DNA from: an uncultured Tenacibaculum sp.
GTDB lineage: Bacteria; Bacteroidota; Bacteroidia; Flavobacteriales; Flavobacteriaceae
NCBI GenBank assembly: GCA_947498055.1
Contig: CANMJA010000014.1
Location: forward strand, 34,891-98,890
Direction: 5' to 3'
Length of the DNA: 64,000 nt
In this document: positions 54,461-63,915 of the stretch, piece by piece
How positions within the stretch are numbered: position 1 is the stretch's first letter
Layout: every line of letters starts with the position of its first letter
Program-made: the position numbers and the translations under genes
Notes under the pieces: model-generated
What the model was told of the DNA's origin: nothing
Databases searched by the model: none
Seen by the model: only the letters and a program-made list of their open reading frames with translations

Positions 54461-55861
54461 TTGCAAACACATATTAACGATACTATCATTGCTTTAGCTA
54501 CTCCTTCTGGTATAGGTGCAATTGCAGTTATTAGACTTTCAGGAGAAAAAGCTATAGATATTGTCAATAAATTCTTTACATCTACTAAAAAAAATAAATC
54601 TCTTTTAAACCAAAAAACACATACATTACATTTAGGTCATATCATAGAAAATGATCGAATTATAGATGAAGTATTGGTTTCTATTTTTAAAAACCCGAAT
54701 TCTTATACCGGTGAAAATGTGGTAGAAATATCGTGTCATGGTTCTATTTTTATTCAACAAGAAATTATTCAACTATTTTTAAAAAATGGTTGTAGAATGG
54801 CAGATAATGGGGAGTTTACCATGCGTGCTTTTTTAAACGGAAAAATGGATTTAAGTCAGGCAGAAGCTGTTGCCGATGTTATTGCTTCTAATTCGGAGGC
54901 TTCGCACCAAATGGCTATTCAACAAATGCGTGGTGGTATTACCAATGAATTGAAAGAATTACGTGGACAACTATTAGATTTTGCTGCTTTAATTGAGTTA
55001 GAGCTCGACTTTTCTGGAGAAGATGTTGAGTTTGCTGATCGAACAAAATTCAAAGAATTAGTTCATGTAATTACGAATGTTTTAAAACGTTTAATTGATA
55101 GTTTTGCTTTTGGTAATGCTATGAAAAACGGAATTCCTGTTGCTATTATTGGAGAACCTAATGTAGGTAAATCTACTCTTTTAAATGCTTTGTTAAATGA
55201 GGAAAAAGCTATCGTTTCTGATATTGCAGGTACAACTCGAGATGCTATTGAAGATGAAATAAATATAAATGGGGTTACTTTTCGTTTTATTGATACAGCA
55301 GGTATACGTGAAACTGAAGATGTAGTAGAAAATATTGGTATTAAAAAAGCATATGAGAAGGCTGACAATGCACAGTTAATCATCTTTTTAGTAAATGCCG
55401 AAGAATCGATTATAAAATCATCTAAACTACTTGCTGAAATTGCTACTATTAAAGAACGTTTTAAACAAAAACGTGTGTTAGTAATTGCTAATAAAATAGA
55501 TAATTTATCTGAAAAGCAACTTTCTGAACTTACTTACTTAATTCCTGATACTCTTTTATTATCTGCGAAACAAAAAATTAGAATTGATGAATTAAAACAG
55601 GAATTAACCTCTTTGGTGAATATTGGTGCGCTGAGTAATAATGAAACTATTGTAACTAACTCACGTCATTTTGAGGCTTTAAATAATGCTTTAATAGCCA
55701 TTAATTCTGTGCAAGAAGGTATAGACTTAGAAATTTCTACCGATTTATTCTCTATCGATATTCGTGAATGTTTACGTTATTTAGGTAATATTACTGGTGA
55801 ATATGATGTAGACAAGGATATTTTAGGGCATATTTTTGGGAATTTTTGTATTGGGAAGTAG
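54461..55861 (+). CDS. mnmE: tRNA uridine-34 modification GTPase MnmE
   Basis: The 466-residue protein has the MnmE N-terminal domain (DTIIALATPSGIGAIAVIRLSG), the helical domain, and an inserted G domain with GEPNVGKSTLLNALL, DTAGIR and NKID. It ends with the C-terminal CIGK, whose Cys is needed for activity. With MnmG it makes 5-substituted uridine at the wobble position of tRNAs. The start is a TTG: no ATG or GTG lies in frame just upstream, the promoter box is 14 bases before, and homologues begin at this point. Confidence 0.96.
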   Translation: MQTHINDTIIALATPSGIGAIAVIRLSGEKAIDIVNKFFTSTKKNKSLLNQKTHTLHLGHIIENDRIIDEVLVSIFKNPNSYTGENVVEISCHGSIFIQQEIIQLFLKNGCRMADNGEFTMRAFLNGKMDLSQAEAVADVIASNSEASHQMAIQQMRGGITNELKELRGQLLDFAALIELELDFSGEDVEFADRTKFKELVHVITNVLKRLIDSFAFGNAMKNGIPVAIIGEPNVGKSTLLNALLNEEKAIVSDIAGTTRDAIEDEININGVTFRFIDTAGIRETEDVVENIGIKKAYEKADNAQLIIFLVNAEESIIKSSKLLAEIATIKERFKQKRVLVIANKIDNLSEKQLSELTYLIPDTLLLSAKQKIRIDELKQELTSLVNIGALSNNETIVTNSRHFEALNNALIAINSVQEGIDLEISTDLFSIDIRECLRYLGNITGEYDVDKDILGHIFGNFCIGK

Positions 55862-55867
55862 ATTAAT

Positions 55868-56353
55868 ATGGAGTTTATTATTACAAATAGAGAACAATCT
55901 AATCGCTTTAAAAACTTATATGAAGATTGGCCTGAAAAATTAAAACATATTAATTCTCGTTTGTTTAAAAAAAAATTTAATCGAATTGAGTATGAAAAAA
56001 TTCAAATACACTGGGAAATTAATAAATATTTAGAACCTACCACAAACAATGATTTAATCCCCTTTTCTTTTCCTATAGATAATGATTTTGTTATTCCTGA
56101 AGTTTCAATCAAATCAATATCTAAACACCTAAACTCTATAAAAATAATTAATAATGAATATATTCCCGAAGAAGGAGATGAACTAATTATTTATTCTGAT
56201 TATTTTTATAAAGAAATTAAAAAGTTAAAACGACCATTTATCGGTTTTAATTCTATTTTTCTTTTATATAATAATTCTGAATGGAAAAAGGGAAGGTATT
56301 ATATAGAAAATGATCAAACAAAATTTTTAATGAGTGGAATCATCAAAATATAA
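55868..56353 (+). CDS. Uncharacterised cytoplasmic protein
   Basis: The 161-residue protein has no signal or membrane helix, with a composition rich in Lys, Glu, Asn and Ile and motifs such as LYEDWPEKLKHINSRLFKKK. It follows mnmE by six bases and so is probably on the same transcript. I do not recognise a family. The next genes are the Fic remnant and the HNH/NTPase unit, so it may be the first accessory gene of that region. Confidence 0.65.
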   Translation: MEFIITNREQSNRFKNLYEDWPEKLKHINSRLFKKKFNRIEYEKIQIHWEINKYLEPTTNNDLIPFSFPIDNDFVIPEVSIKSISKHLNSIKIINNEYIPEEGDELIIYSDYFYKEIKKLKRPFIGFNSIFLLYNNSEWKKGRYYIENDQTKFLMSGIIKI

Positions 56354-56365
56354 TAAATCAATCTA

Positions 56366-56373
56366 TATCTTTG
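56366..56373 (+). promoter_or_regulatory. Putative -7 box of the Fic gene
   Basis: TATCTTTG fits TAnnTTTG, 36 bases before the Fic ATG at 56402, with the 9-base direct repeats immediately downstream. No clear -33 box is seen. Confidence 0.45.
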
Positions 56374-56374
56374 C

Positions 56375-56396
56375 GATACTATCAAATGATACTATC
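56375..56396. promoter_or_regulatory. Direct repeat at the Fic promoter (possible operator)
   Basis: GATACTATC occurs at 56375-56383 and again at 56388-56396, with period 13, starting two bases after a -7 box and ending six bases before the ATG. The site could be an operator bound by the Fic protein's C-terminal winged-helix domain or by another regulator (inference). Confidence 0.45.
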
Positions 56397-56401
56397 GTTA
56401 A

Positions 56402-57358
56402 ATGAAACCACCTTATAAATTAACTGATAACATTTTAAAACTAATCGTTACTATTTCTGAACGTTTAGGAGAAATTAACGCTACACATTTATATAAACCT
56501 CCTACTGAATTACGCAAAAAAAATCGTATCAAAACTATTCAATCTTCTTTGGAAATTGAAGGAAATACAATCACGGAAGAACAGATTACAGCACTTTTAA
56601 ATGATAAGAGAATAATTGCACCTCAAAAAGATATATTAGAGGTTCAAAATGCTATAAAAGTATACTAGCAATTACAACAATTTAATCCTAATAATTTAAC
56701 CGATTTAGAAAAAGCACATGCCATTCTAATGAAAGGATTAATAGACGATACTGGGAAACTACGAATTAAAAATGTGGGAATTGTAAAAGGTTCAAAAGTA
56801 GAACACCTCGCCCCTACTGGTACTATGGTTAAAGGATTAATGAACGATTTGTTTCAATATTTAAAAACGGATAATGATATTTTATTGATTAAGAGCAGCG
56901 TATTTCATTATGAGTTTGAATTTATTCATCCTTTTTTAGATGGTAATGGTCGTATGGGTAGATTATGGCAAACTTTAATATTAATGCAAAAATACCCTGT
57001 TTTTGAATATTTACCAGTTGAAAGTTTAATTAAAAAAAATCAAAATGAGTATTATAAGGCTTTAAGTATCTCTGACAAATCAGGACATTCTACGCCATTT
57101 ATAGCCTTTATGTTAAATATAATCCTTCAATCATTAGAAGATCTTCTTAAAACACAAAATAGAACACTTAACGTACAAGATAGAATTGAACTATACAAGT
57201 CTATTATTAATAACAACGAATTTAGTCGAAAGAATTATTTACTCAATTATAAAGAAATTAGCCAAGCAACTGCTAGTAGAGATTTAAAATGGGCTGTTGG
57301 TCAAGAAATTTTGATTAAAATTGGGGATAAACGGTTGACTAGGTATGTTTATAATTAA
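56402..57358 (+). pseudogene. Fic-family protein gene interrupted by one in-frame amber codon
   Basis: The first 88 codons hold the N-terminal part with the inhibitory motif in SSLEIEGN (Ser49...Glu53-Gly54). A TAG at 56666-56668 stops it, and the same frame continues to a stop at 57358 through an intact Fic core: HPFLDGNGRMGRLW at about 176-189 (catalytic His176). Restored length is about 318 residues, normal for class II Fic enzymes, which transfer AMP or similar groups to proteins, with a C-terminal winged-helix-like region (YKEISQATASRDLKWAV). A start at 56729 could still express the core without its inhibitory helix. Fic is convergent with the HNH gene, 26 bases away. Confidence 0.85.
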
Positions 57359-57384
57359 GATTAAAGACACTTTTTAAAATGATT

Positions 57385-58152
57385 TTAACCTAAACCATAA
57401 TAAACTAACTCATCATAATCTTCTTGAGTATTTAAAAGAATTTTTGGAACTTTAATCTGAAAACCATTATTAAATCCAAATTCAAAAAACAATACATATT
57501 TATTGAATGGAGGTTTAAATTTCTCCATTGATTCACTATATAATTCCACTTGAAATTTAAACGCTCTTCCTCGTGGTATTTCTATTTCTTCCAATAATAC
57601 TACATTGGTACTCTTTCCATCATTTGGCATCTTAACTTTATATTTTATTAAAGGTCTCAAAATATTTGGAAGAGGAACATTAGGCCCTGATAAACCTATC
57701 GGTAATTTCTTTGTTTTAACAAAAATACTAGTTAATAAAATCGTTTTATTAGATTGATTTATAAAACTAAAATTAAATATAGGGAAAAGTGATTTCAAAT
57801 TTACTGCTTCAAAAGCATTTGGTATACTCTCCATTGGAAGCCAACTACAATTGTCTGAATCTACATTAACAGAAATAAATTCAACTTTTTCAATTTTCTC
57901 TAGAAGGGTTTCTTTTTTGTTAATAACCTCAATCATTTTAATATCCTTTTTTGTTATTCTAGAATGACATGATGGACATACCAGTAATAAATTTGCAATT
58001 AAATTATTAGAAGGATCTTCATCAATATGATGTATTTCAAAATGACCTACATCTTCACTGTCACAGAATGGGCAAACAGATTGGATTTCTTTTTGTAATT
58101 CGGCTCTTACTTTACTTTTTTGAGGTATACTCTTTCTTCTTTTATTAGACAT
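57385..58152 (-). CDS. HNH endonuclease
   Basis: The 255-residue protein has an N-terminal HNH domain: Cys27 and Cys30 in CPFC, IHHIDEDPSNN (His41-His42) with Asn54, and CPSCHSR (Cys59, Cys62, His63), so both the zinc ribs and the catalytic His are present. The C-terminal 170 residues form a beta-rich domain (FIFNFSFINQSNKT, RAFKFQVELYSES) that I do not recognise and may sense or bind a partner. It follows the NTPase gene by 27 bases on the same strand, so the two should be one operon. Confidence 0.85.
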   Translation of the reverse strand: MSNKRRKSIPQKSKVRAELQKEIQSVCPFCDSEDVGHFEIHHIDEDPSNNLIANLLLVCPSCHSRITKKDIKMIEVINKKETLLEKIEKVEFISVNVDSDNCSWLPMESIPNAFEAVNLKSLFPIFNFSFINQSNKTILLTSIFVKTKKLPIGLSGPNVPLPNILRPLIKYKVKMPNDGKSTNVVLLEEIEIPRGRAFKFQVELYSESMEKFKPPFNKYVLFFEFGFNNGFQIKVPKILLNTQEDYDELVYYGLG

Positions 58153-58179
58153 ACTTTTATGTTTAAATATTTAATAGTT

Positions 58180-61100
58180 TTAAGAATCTTTTTTGCCTTT
58201 AAAAGTTGATATTCTTATTCCTTTTTTCTTTTCTATCTCATATTTCGATATGTAATTTTTTAGCTTAAGATTTTCTACAAATTCTCTATTTACTAAATCA
58301 TCTTTTATCAATGGTCTTTTCCCTTTCTCACAAATTAATGAGTATGGTTGTTCCAAAGACTCTAAAAAAGATGAAATATCTTCTCTTAAATAAAAATCAA
58401 TATATTTATTAAATATTTTAATTTTCTTTAAACTAGATAAGCCTCTTGTAATTCCAATAGTTTTTATTATTTTTTCATTAATTCTAAACTCTTTATATTG
58501 TATAATTAAACTTCCTATTTCTGTTAATAAACTTTGTGTAAATTCAAATTCTGAGACTTCAAAATGTTCTATAAGTTGTTCTTTTTTAGATTTCTCAATT
58601 TTAATAGACCTTAAAAATAATATTACATCATCCTCACTTAAACGATAAGAATTATTGTTTTCGATAAAACTTTTACTATCATTCTCTATCAATTTTATTC
58701 GTAAACTTTCAAAGTGTTCTTTTAATAAATTAAAATTAGATGGATTTGTCATAAGAATATTTTTTGAAATTAAATATTCTACTTTAGTTTCGGACAGTTT
58801 TTTAAAATCTAATGTTTCAAATCTTTTTGGAATTGAATCTAAAAGTTCAGAATATGAATAATCATCTATTTTATTATTTAACAATAAAGACTCCCAAAAT
58901 TCATCCATAATATCTTCATCTATGGTATCTATATTATTTTTTGATTCTGAAAGAATATTTGCATTTCCTTGAGCATTTATAAAAGAGGTAAGTTCTGGTA
59001 TAAATTTATTTTTATTTAATCTATAAACTTCAAAAATATTACCCCAACTAGCTAAAATTTTTAATTCCCCTAGTAGAGCTTTAATTATTTTCAAATCTTG
59101 AACATCAGAAATATTACTTATTACTGTTTTAACTTGCCCCATTATACTATATATATTTTGCTCTGATATTTTTTCATTATTCAATAAACTTATATAATAT
59201 TCTTCTTTTTCAAATGCATTTTTTTCTATAGTCAGGTATACAAATTCTACATACTCATTTATATTCTCTTCAATATAATTAATTAACTGTTTCTCTCCTG
59301 ATTCTTTAATGACTCTATAATTTTCTGTCTCAAAATCTTTTAAATTAGATTTTTCTTTATAATTTAAGACAAACTTTACTATCTCTTTATTAATAGCGTA
59401 AAAGTTATTTTCATAAATAAAATCAAGTAACTCATTTGGTGAATCTTCGTTTAAAACAGTAAACTTTATTGATAATGATTTTATGATTCCTTTTAACTTT
59501 TCAATGTCTTTAATTACTAATAAAAAGCTTTTATTTCTTGATATAGTTTCTCTTGAATTCTCAAATATTCTCTTAATATCATCCACATCTGAATATTTAA
59601 TTATTAGTTTAAAATAGTTTTGCAGTTTTTCATTTGTGAAGTTTGATTTTTTATCTAAAAAGTTCCAGATTTCAATCCAATTGTTACATAATTGATTAAT
59701 AAATTTTTCTATATAAGCTGTATGATTAATATAACCATCAATAAACTTAATTGATACATTAGATTCATTACTCAATTGCTTTAGAATAGTTTCTTTTTTT
59801 ATTTTATATTTTGAAGATTCAAATAGAAAGTCTAACAAACTGTAATTGAGCGTAGATTTTTTCTCATATTCAAATTGATCTATCCTTTTAACTAAATTTT
59901 CTTTTTTTTCAATAGGAAAATCAAACTCGTTCTCTTTTTCAGTTTTTATATTAATTAAAAATTGATGATCTTTTTTGGAAAGACTACCTTCGTGAAAAAT
60001 AGAAATATAATCCATATAATCTTCACCAAGATATCCATTTCTAAGTAACACGTTTATTAATTGTACTTGATTTTTATTTATTTCAGAATTTATCTTGATA
60101 TTTTGATTTATTATTAAATCTTTTATCTTGTATTTTCTTATTTCATTTTTTTTCTCTTCTAATTCTTCGATTTTTTCTTTAAAATCATTAATTTTTGAAT
60201 TGTTAGTTAATAAATCTTCTCTTTCTTTATAGTTTATATCTGGGTAAACATAATCTTCAATATCTGAAAAAATTAAGTTAGAGGCTTTATAATCAAAGTT
60301 ACCGTAAGAAAAATATTCATAATTAATATTTTCTTCTTCCCTTAAAATTTTAAAATTTTTATCTTTTATAGCTTCAGACATACTAATGTCTTCATCATTT
60401 AATTTGAAAGAAACAAATGGAGCACTACTATTTTTTTCGTTAATAACTTCTATTAACTTATATAAATAAGATATTCTTAATTCCTTAACACCTATTGATT
60501 TTGCTCTTTCATATTCTTTTATTTTTTCTTCTTTTATTATATTGATTTCGTTATCTATACTTTCTATTTTTTGATTTATATATGCATATTTATGGTTAAT
60601 CATTTCATATAAATTTCCTTTACTTTGACTTAGTTTAGTAAAATCATTAGGATAAATATTTTTATAAATTATCATTGACAATAACTTACCTTGATCTAAC
60701 TTATAATTAAGTTTTTTATGATAAATATAATACTCGTTCATTATATTATATAAGAGCCTCATATCATCTATAAATAAAGAAATATCATCTATTAAAGCTT
60801 CAGGAATTTTATATTCATTTAGTTTTACTAACTTCAGTAACTTATCTCTTGAATTTGAAAAATTAATTACTGGTATAATAGGAATCATAAAATCAAAAAA
60901 CTTAGTTCTATCTTTATCCGAAAACATATCGTCTCTAATTGCATAAATAAAAACAACATCTTTTTCAACTTTCTTAGAATTATTTATAAGCAAATTTATT
61001 TCTCTAAGTTTTGTGAAAACTTCTGGTTTTTCAAACCTATCTAAATCTTCTATAACTACAATATTATAGACTGTAACTTCAAAAAAATATAAAATTTCAT

Positions 61101-61812
61101 CTATGTGATTATTAAAAATAGATTTACTTACTTTATTATCTATTTCTATAGAAGCATTACTAACTCCTATCTTTTTTATTGTGAAACCTCTTAGTATTCT
61201 AATTGATTTAAAAATCATTAAAAAACTCCCTAATACCACTATTATAACAGACAAGTAATGAAAAAAAGGAATATTTTTAGAGGTTAATTTTAATAGCCAA
61301 AAATTAGACAAAAACTTAGGGTAAACTAAATATAAAAAGGATATCATAAAAGCTAGTATTCCAATTGCAAATAGCCATAAATACCTACTTGTAGTATTCT
61401 TTATTTTCTTAAACCCAGAATCTGGTATTTTATCATCTTTTTCATGATAAAAAAGTTGTTGCAAAACACTTAATTCAATAAGTCTTAAATCAGTTTCTTT
61501 TTCTTCAAATGTAGCTAAAGAGATATTTAGAATATTATAATTTCTGTTATGCTCATGCTTCTTTTCAAATGTTTTAATAATACTACTTTTACCAGAACCA
61601 TAAGATCCTGTTATTGCTATATTCTTTATTTTACTACTATTATTTAAAGCCCATTCAATTGTTTTTATATAATGTTCAGAATCTTCTGCATCATTAGTTG
61701 GCGATAAAGGGTTGTATGGTAAATCAATTTCTTTTTTTTGTGAGTATTTTATATATTGAATAGATAACCAATCAATAGTTACTTTCAATATCTTCAAAAA
61801 CCATTTTTTCAT
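58180..61812 (-). CDS. YobI-type membrane-embedded P-loop NTPase (KAP-like)
   Basis: The 1210-residue protein begins with the YobI-like lead NPLSPTNDAED, then Walker A GSYGSGKSS (69-77), two adjacent membrane helices (about 144-163 and 184-203) and Walker B VVIEDLDRF (252-260), a KAP-like STAND-type ATPase layout. The remaining 900 residues are long, charged, mostly helical and end in a basic tail (EKKKGIRISTFKGKKDS). KAP-type NTPases with membrane helices act in phage defence and signalling; this one sits directly upstream of an HNH nuclease gene. A sensor or effector role in abortive infection is inference. Family call is by pattern. Confidence 0.8.
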   Translation of the reverse strand: MKKWFLKILKVTIDWLSIQYIKYSQKKEIDLPYNPLSPTNDAEDSEHYIKTIEWALNNSSKIKNIAITGSYGSGKSSIIKTFEKKHEHNRNYNILNISLATFEEKETDLRLIELSVLQQLFYHEKDDKIPDSGFKKIKNTTSRYLWLFAIGILAFMISFLYLVYPKFLSNFWLLKLTSKNIPFFHYLSVIIVVLGSFLMIFKSIRILRGFTIKKIGVSNASIEIDNKVSKSIFNNHIDEILYFFEVTVYNIVVIEDLDRFEKPEVFTKLREINLLINNSKKVEKDVVFIYAIRDDMFSDKDRTKFFDFMIPIIPVINFSNSRDKLLKLVKLNEYKIPEALIDDISLFIDDMRLLYNIMNEYYIYHKKLNYKLDQGKLLSMIIYKNIYPNDFTKLSQSKGNLYEMINHKYAYINQKIESIDNEINIIKEEKIKEYERAKSIGVKELRISYLYKLIEVINEKNSSAPFVSFKLNDEDISMSEAIKDKNFKILREEENINYEYFSYGNFDYKASNLIFSDIEDYVYPDINYKEREDLLTNNSKINDFKEKIEELEEKKNEIRKYKIKDLIINQNIKINSEINKNQVQLINVLLRNGYLGEDYMDYISIFHEGSLSKKDHQFLINIKTEKENEFDFPIEKKENLVKRIDQFEYEKKSTLNYSLLDFLFESSKYKIKKETILKQLSNESNVSIKFIDGYINHTAYIEKFINQLCNNWIEIWNFLDKKSNFTNEKLQNYFKLIIKYSDVDDIKRIFENSRETISRNKSFLLVIKDIEKLKGIIKSLSIKFTVLNEDSPNELLDFIYENNFYAINKEIVKFVLNYKEKSNLKDFETENYRVIKESGEKQLINYIEENINEYVEFVYLTIEKNAFEKEEYYISLLNNEKISEQNIYSIMGQVKTVISNISDVQDLKIIKALLGELKILASWGNIFEVYRLNKNKFIPELTSFINAQGNANILSESKNNIDTIDEDIMDEFWESLLLNNKIDDYSYSELLDSIPKRFETLDFKKLSETKVEYLISKNILMTNPSNFNLLKEHFESLRIKLIENDSKSFIENNNSYRLSEDDVILFLRSIKIEKSKKEQLIEHFEVSEFEFTQSLLTEIGSLIIQYKEFRINEKIIKTIGITRGLSSLKKIKIFNKYIDFYLREDISSFLESLEQPYSLICEKGKRPLIKDDLVNREFVENLKLKNYISKYEIEKKKGIRISTFKGKKDS

Positions 61813-61930
61813 ATACTGAATCGTTGTAATGTTTTATTTAATTAGAGATTAATGCTTAAATCTAATACTTATTTAAAACTATAGAAACATCTTTTACTTT
61901 AAAATGATAATTTAATTTTCTTTTTTATGT

Positions 61931-62871
61931 TTATCCGTAAGTTTCCCCAAGATAATTCCATCTATATGAAACCGCTGCGACCATTAATCTGTCAAATAGA
62001 TTAACAAAATTCCTTCTGTTGAATTTATAGCAATATTCATTAAGGTAATTTTGCAAAAAATCATCATCAATTCTATGATGTACATCTAAAAATAATCTTT
62101 TAGCATTACTGATAGCAGTATGAACCCAAGGTAATACTTTTGAAATTTCCTTTTTAGGAATAACCTTAGAATCCACTACAAAGTTTTTATCTAAACCAGA
62201 ATAACTAGTAGATTTATCACTAACTATTTTTGTGTTTTTTTCAACAGATTTATCTAAAACACTAGCTATAGATTCTTTTTTAAAGATTCTATTACTTTCA
62301 TTTTTAAATACCTTACAATCTTTTTTTTACCATGTTTTTTAGGAATGTAATCTTCTCCAGCATCTTTAGATTCTACACTTACAAGGACAGTAGTTTGTCT
62401 TTGACTTACTCTTCCTCTTTTTAACACCTCTGATTTATCTCTTGTAATAGAGACTGTTTCAAAAAAACCTTCATCTAATTCTATTTCTTGTTTAAGTTGA
62501 TATTGTTCATCTCTAAGTCCCATTACACTTCTTAATTTATGAACCATAGATCAAATAGGTTCGCATCTATTATGTCCTAATTGTCGTTGAATTTCTTTTG
62601 CTGAAAATGACTTTTTTGTACTTGTAATTAGGTGCATAGCGATAAACCAGTACTGAAAAGATAATTTACTGCCATGCATGACTGTTCCGCTTTTTAAAGT
62701 AGTTCGGTGCTTACAACTTTTACATTCCCATTGTTCTCTATATTCTTTCCAATAATGAGAAGTGCCTCCACATATCCTACAAATAATACCTTGTTTTAAT
62801 CTATAAGATTTAAACGCTGATTTACAGCTTTTTTCATCAGGAAAATGATGTGTGAATTCTATTAATTTCAT
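61931..62871 (-). pseudogene. Decayed IS1595-family (ISXO2-like) transposase
   Basis: Three pieces form one transposase. The N-terminal zinc-ribbon part (62551-62871, CRICGG...CKSCKHRT) ends at a TGA replacing the Trp of the usual PIW motif; the same frame goes on MVHKLRSVMG and the catalytic Asp in IELDEGFF to 62266. A one-base shift near 62275 then leads to VSDKSTSYSGL and the last part (NEYCYKFNRRNF). So one nonsense change and one frameshift have killed it. Terminal inverted repeats were not found. It lies right next to the NTPase operon and suggests the region was imported by transposition. Confidence 0.88.
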
Positions 62872-62988
62872 ACATTAAGATACGAAAAAACAACTAGGAA
62901 ACTAGCGGACAAGCATATATCGTAATTATACTTAAGGCTTGTAAATTATATATATATTTGATTATAACATTATTTTTTATAATAAACC

Positions 62989-63032
62989 ACTATGGACTGA
63001 AAGTGCCATAGTTTTTGTTACGACTGAAAGTC
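62989..63032. other. Hairpins at one end of the IS200-type element
   Basis: ACTATGG...CCATAGT (62989-63012) encloses a smaller ACT/AGT stem, and GACT-GAA-AGTC (63022-63032) follows and overlaps the tnpA stop. Hairpins close to the ends are typical of IS200/IS605 elements and are bound by TnpA. Confidence 0.5.
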
Positions 63033-63465
63033 ATTCTAATATGAAATTTGAACCATCATCATCTGGCTTTCTATGATGTTCTAGATATTCATTTACCATT
63101 TCATCTGTAATACTACCTGTACTCCAACATCCATAACCTATACCCCAAAAATGACGACCCCAGTAACGTTTATTAAGTTCAGGAAACTCTTGTTGTAATT
63201 TCCTTGAACTTCTACCCTTTAACCGCTTTACCAAATCACTCACTGATAATGAAGGACGGTATTCAACATGCATATGAACATGATTCTTCGAAACTACTCC
63301 TTTCAGAATATGAACATTCTCAGATTCACAAACCTGATTCAAAATTGTTCGACACCTTATTTTTATATCTCCATTTAAAACGTCATACCTATACTTCGTA
63401 CTCCAAACTATATGCACCGTTAAACGACTTACTGAATGACTATTACTTCTTTGAACAACTGACAT
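63031..63465 (-). CDS. tnpA: IS200/IS605-family transposase TnpA
   Basis: The chosen start at 63465 gives MSVVQRSNSHSVSRLTVHIVW, which fits the family; a longer ORF runs to 63510. The 144-residue protein is a Y1 HUH transposase: the metal-binding HVHMH motif and the catalytic Tyr in EMVNEYLEHH are present, with the strand VHIVWSTKYRYDVL at the start. It cuts and joins single-stranded DNA at hairpin-flanked ends. The frame appears intact. No TnpB is seen nearby. It is the most likely active mobile gene here. Confidence 0.88.
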   Translation of the reverse strand: MSVVQRSNSHSVSRLTVHIVWSTKYRYDVLNGDIKIRCRTILNQVCESENVHILKGVVSKNHVHMHVEYRPSLSVSDLVKRLKGRSSRKLQQEFPELNKRYWGRHFWGIGYGCWSTGSITDEMVNEYLEHHRKPDDDGSNFILE

Positions 63466-63504
63466 CCTATAAATGTAATGAAAGTTTTTAGAAGCTAAAG
63501 CGAG

Positions 63505-63520
63505 ATGCACTAAAGTGCAT
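63505..63520. other. Hairpin at the other end of the IS200-type element
   Basis: ATGCACT (63505-63511) pairs exactly with AGTGCAT (63514-63520) around a two-base loop, 40 bases upstream of the tnpA start. It is the likely second end of the element. Confidence 0.5.
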
Positions 63521-63558
63521 AGTTTTAACTATTTTTGAGACCAATAAAATTAAATAGG

Positions 63559-63915
63559 CTACTTGCGATGGTAACCATCTTGCCAAACTTTATATTTTTG
63601 TTTTCTTTTCAAGTGTGAACAAACTTCTTTAAAATAACTCAACATCCATTCTCGTCTACTTTCTGGCTCATTTAATATTGTTTTAATTATTTTCTTTGAA
63701 GTAATTTTTTTAAAATCACGAATAATATCTGATAATTTAATTCCTCCTTTTGCCCTACATACCATATGTAAATGACTATGCATTAAACAATATGCATAAA
63801 TCTCTAATCCTTTTTTTCTTGACAATATCTCAATGAAGAGATTATTCAATTCTTCTGATTTAGCCTTGTAAAAACATCTATCCAACCAACTGTTGTTATT
63901 GTGATAAAATAACAT
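63559..63915 (-). pseudogene. Fragment of a REP-associated-type tyrosine transposase
   Basis: The 118-codon frame has the HSHLHM motif and the segments LSDIIRDFKKITSKKI and ESRREWMLSYF, typical of Y1 transposases that mobilise REP-like palindromes in Bacteroidota. The N-terminus is missing or degraded (no clear strand before LDRCFY) and the protein stops at YHRK, earlier than full-length members, so it is truncated at both ends. Such enzymes are linked with palindromic repeats like those at 811 and 33046, though that link here is inference. Confidence 0.75.

Noticed and set aside
54356..54472. Longer N-terminus of the DUF4870-type protein
   Set aside because: The extra residues do not fit the family and cover the mnmE promoter region.
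55063..55383. 106-codon minus-strand ORF inside mnmE
   Set aside because: It is a frame shadow of the MnmE G domain.
38158..57358. Reassigned TAG codon
   Set aside because: Two frames carry internal TAG, but many normal genes here end in TAG, so mutation is simpler.
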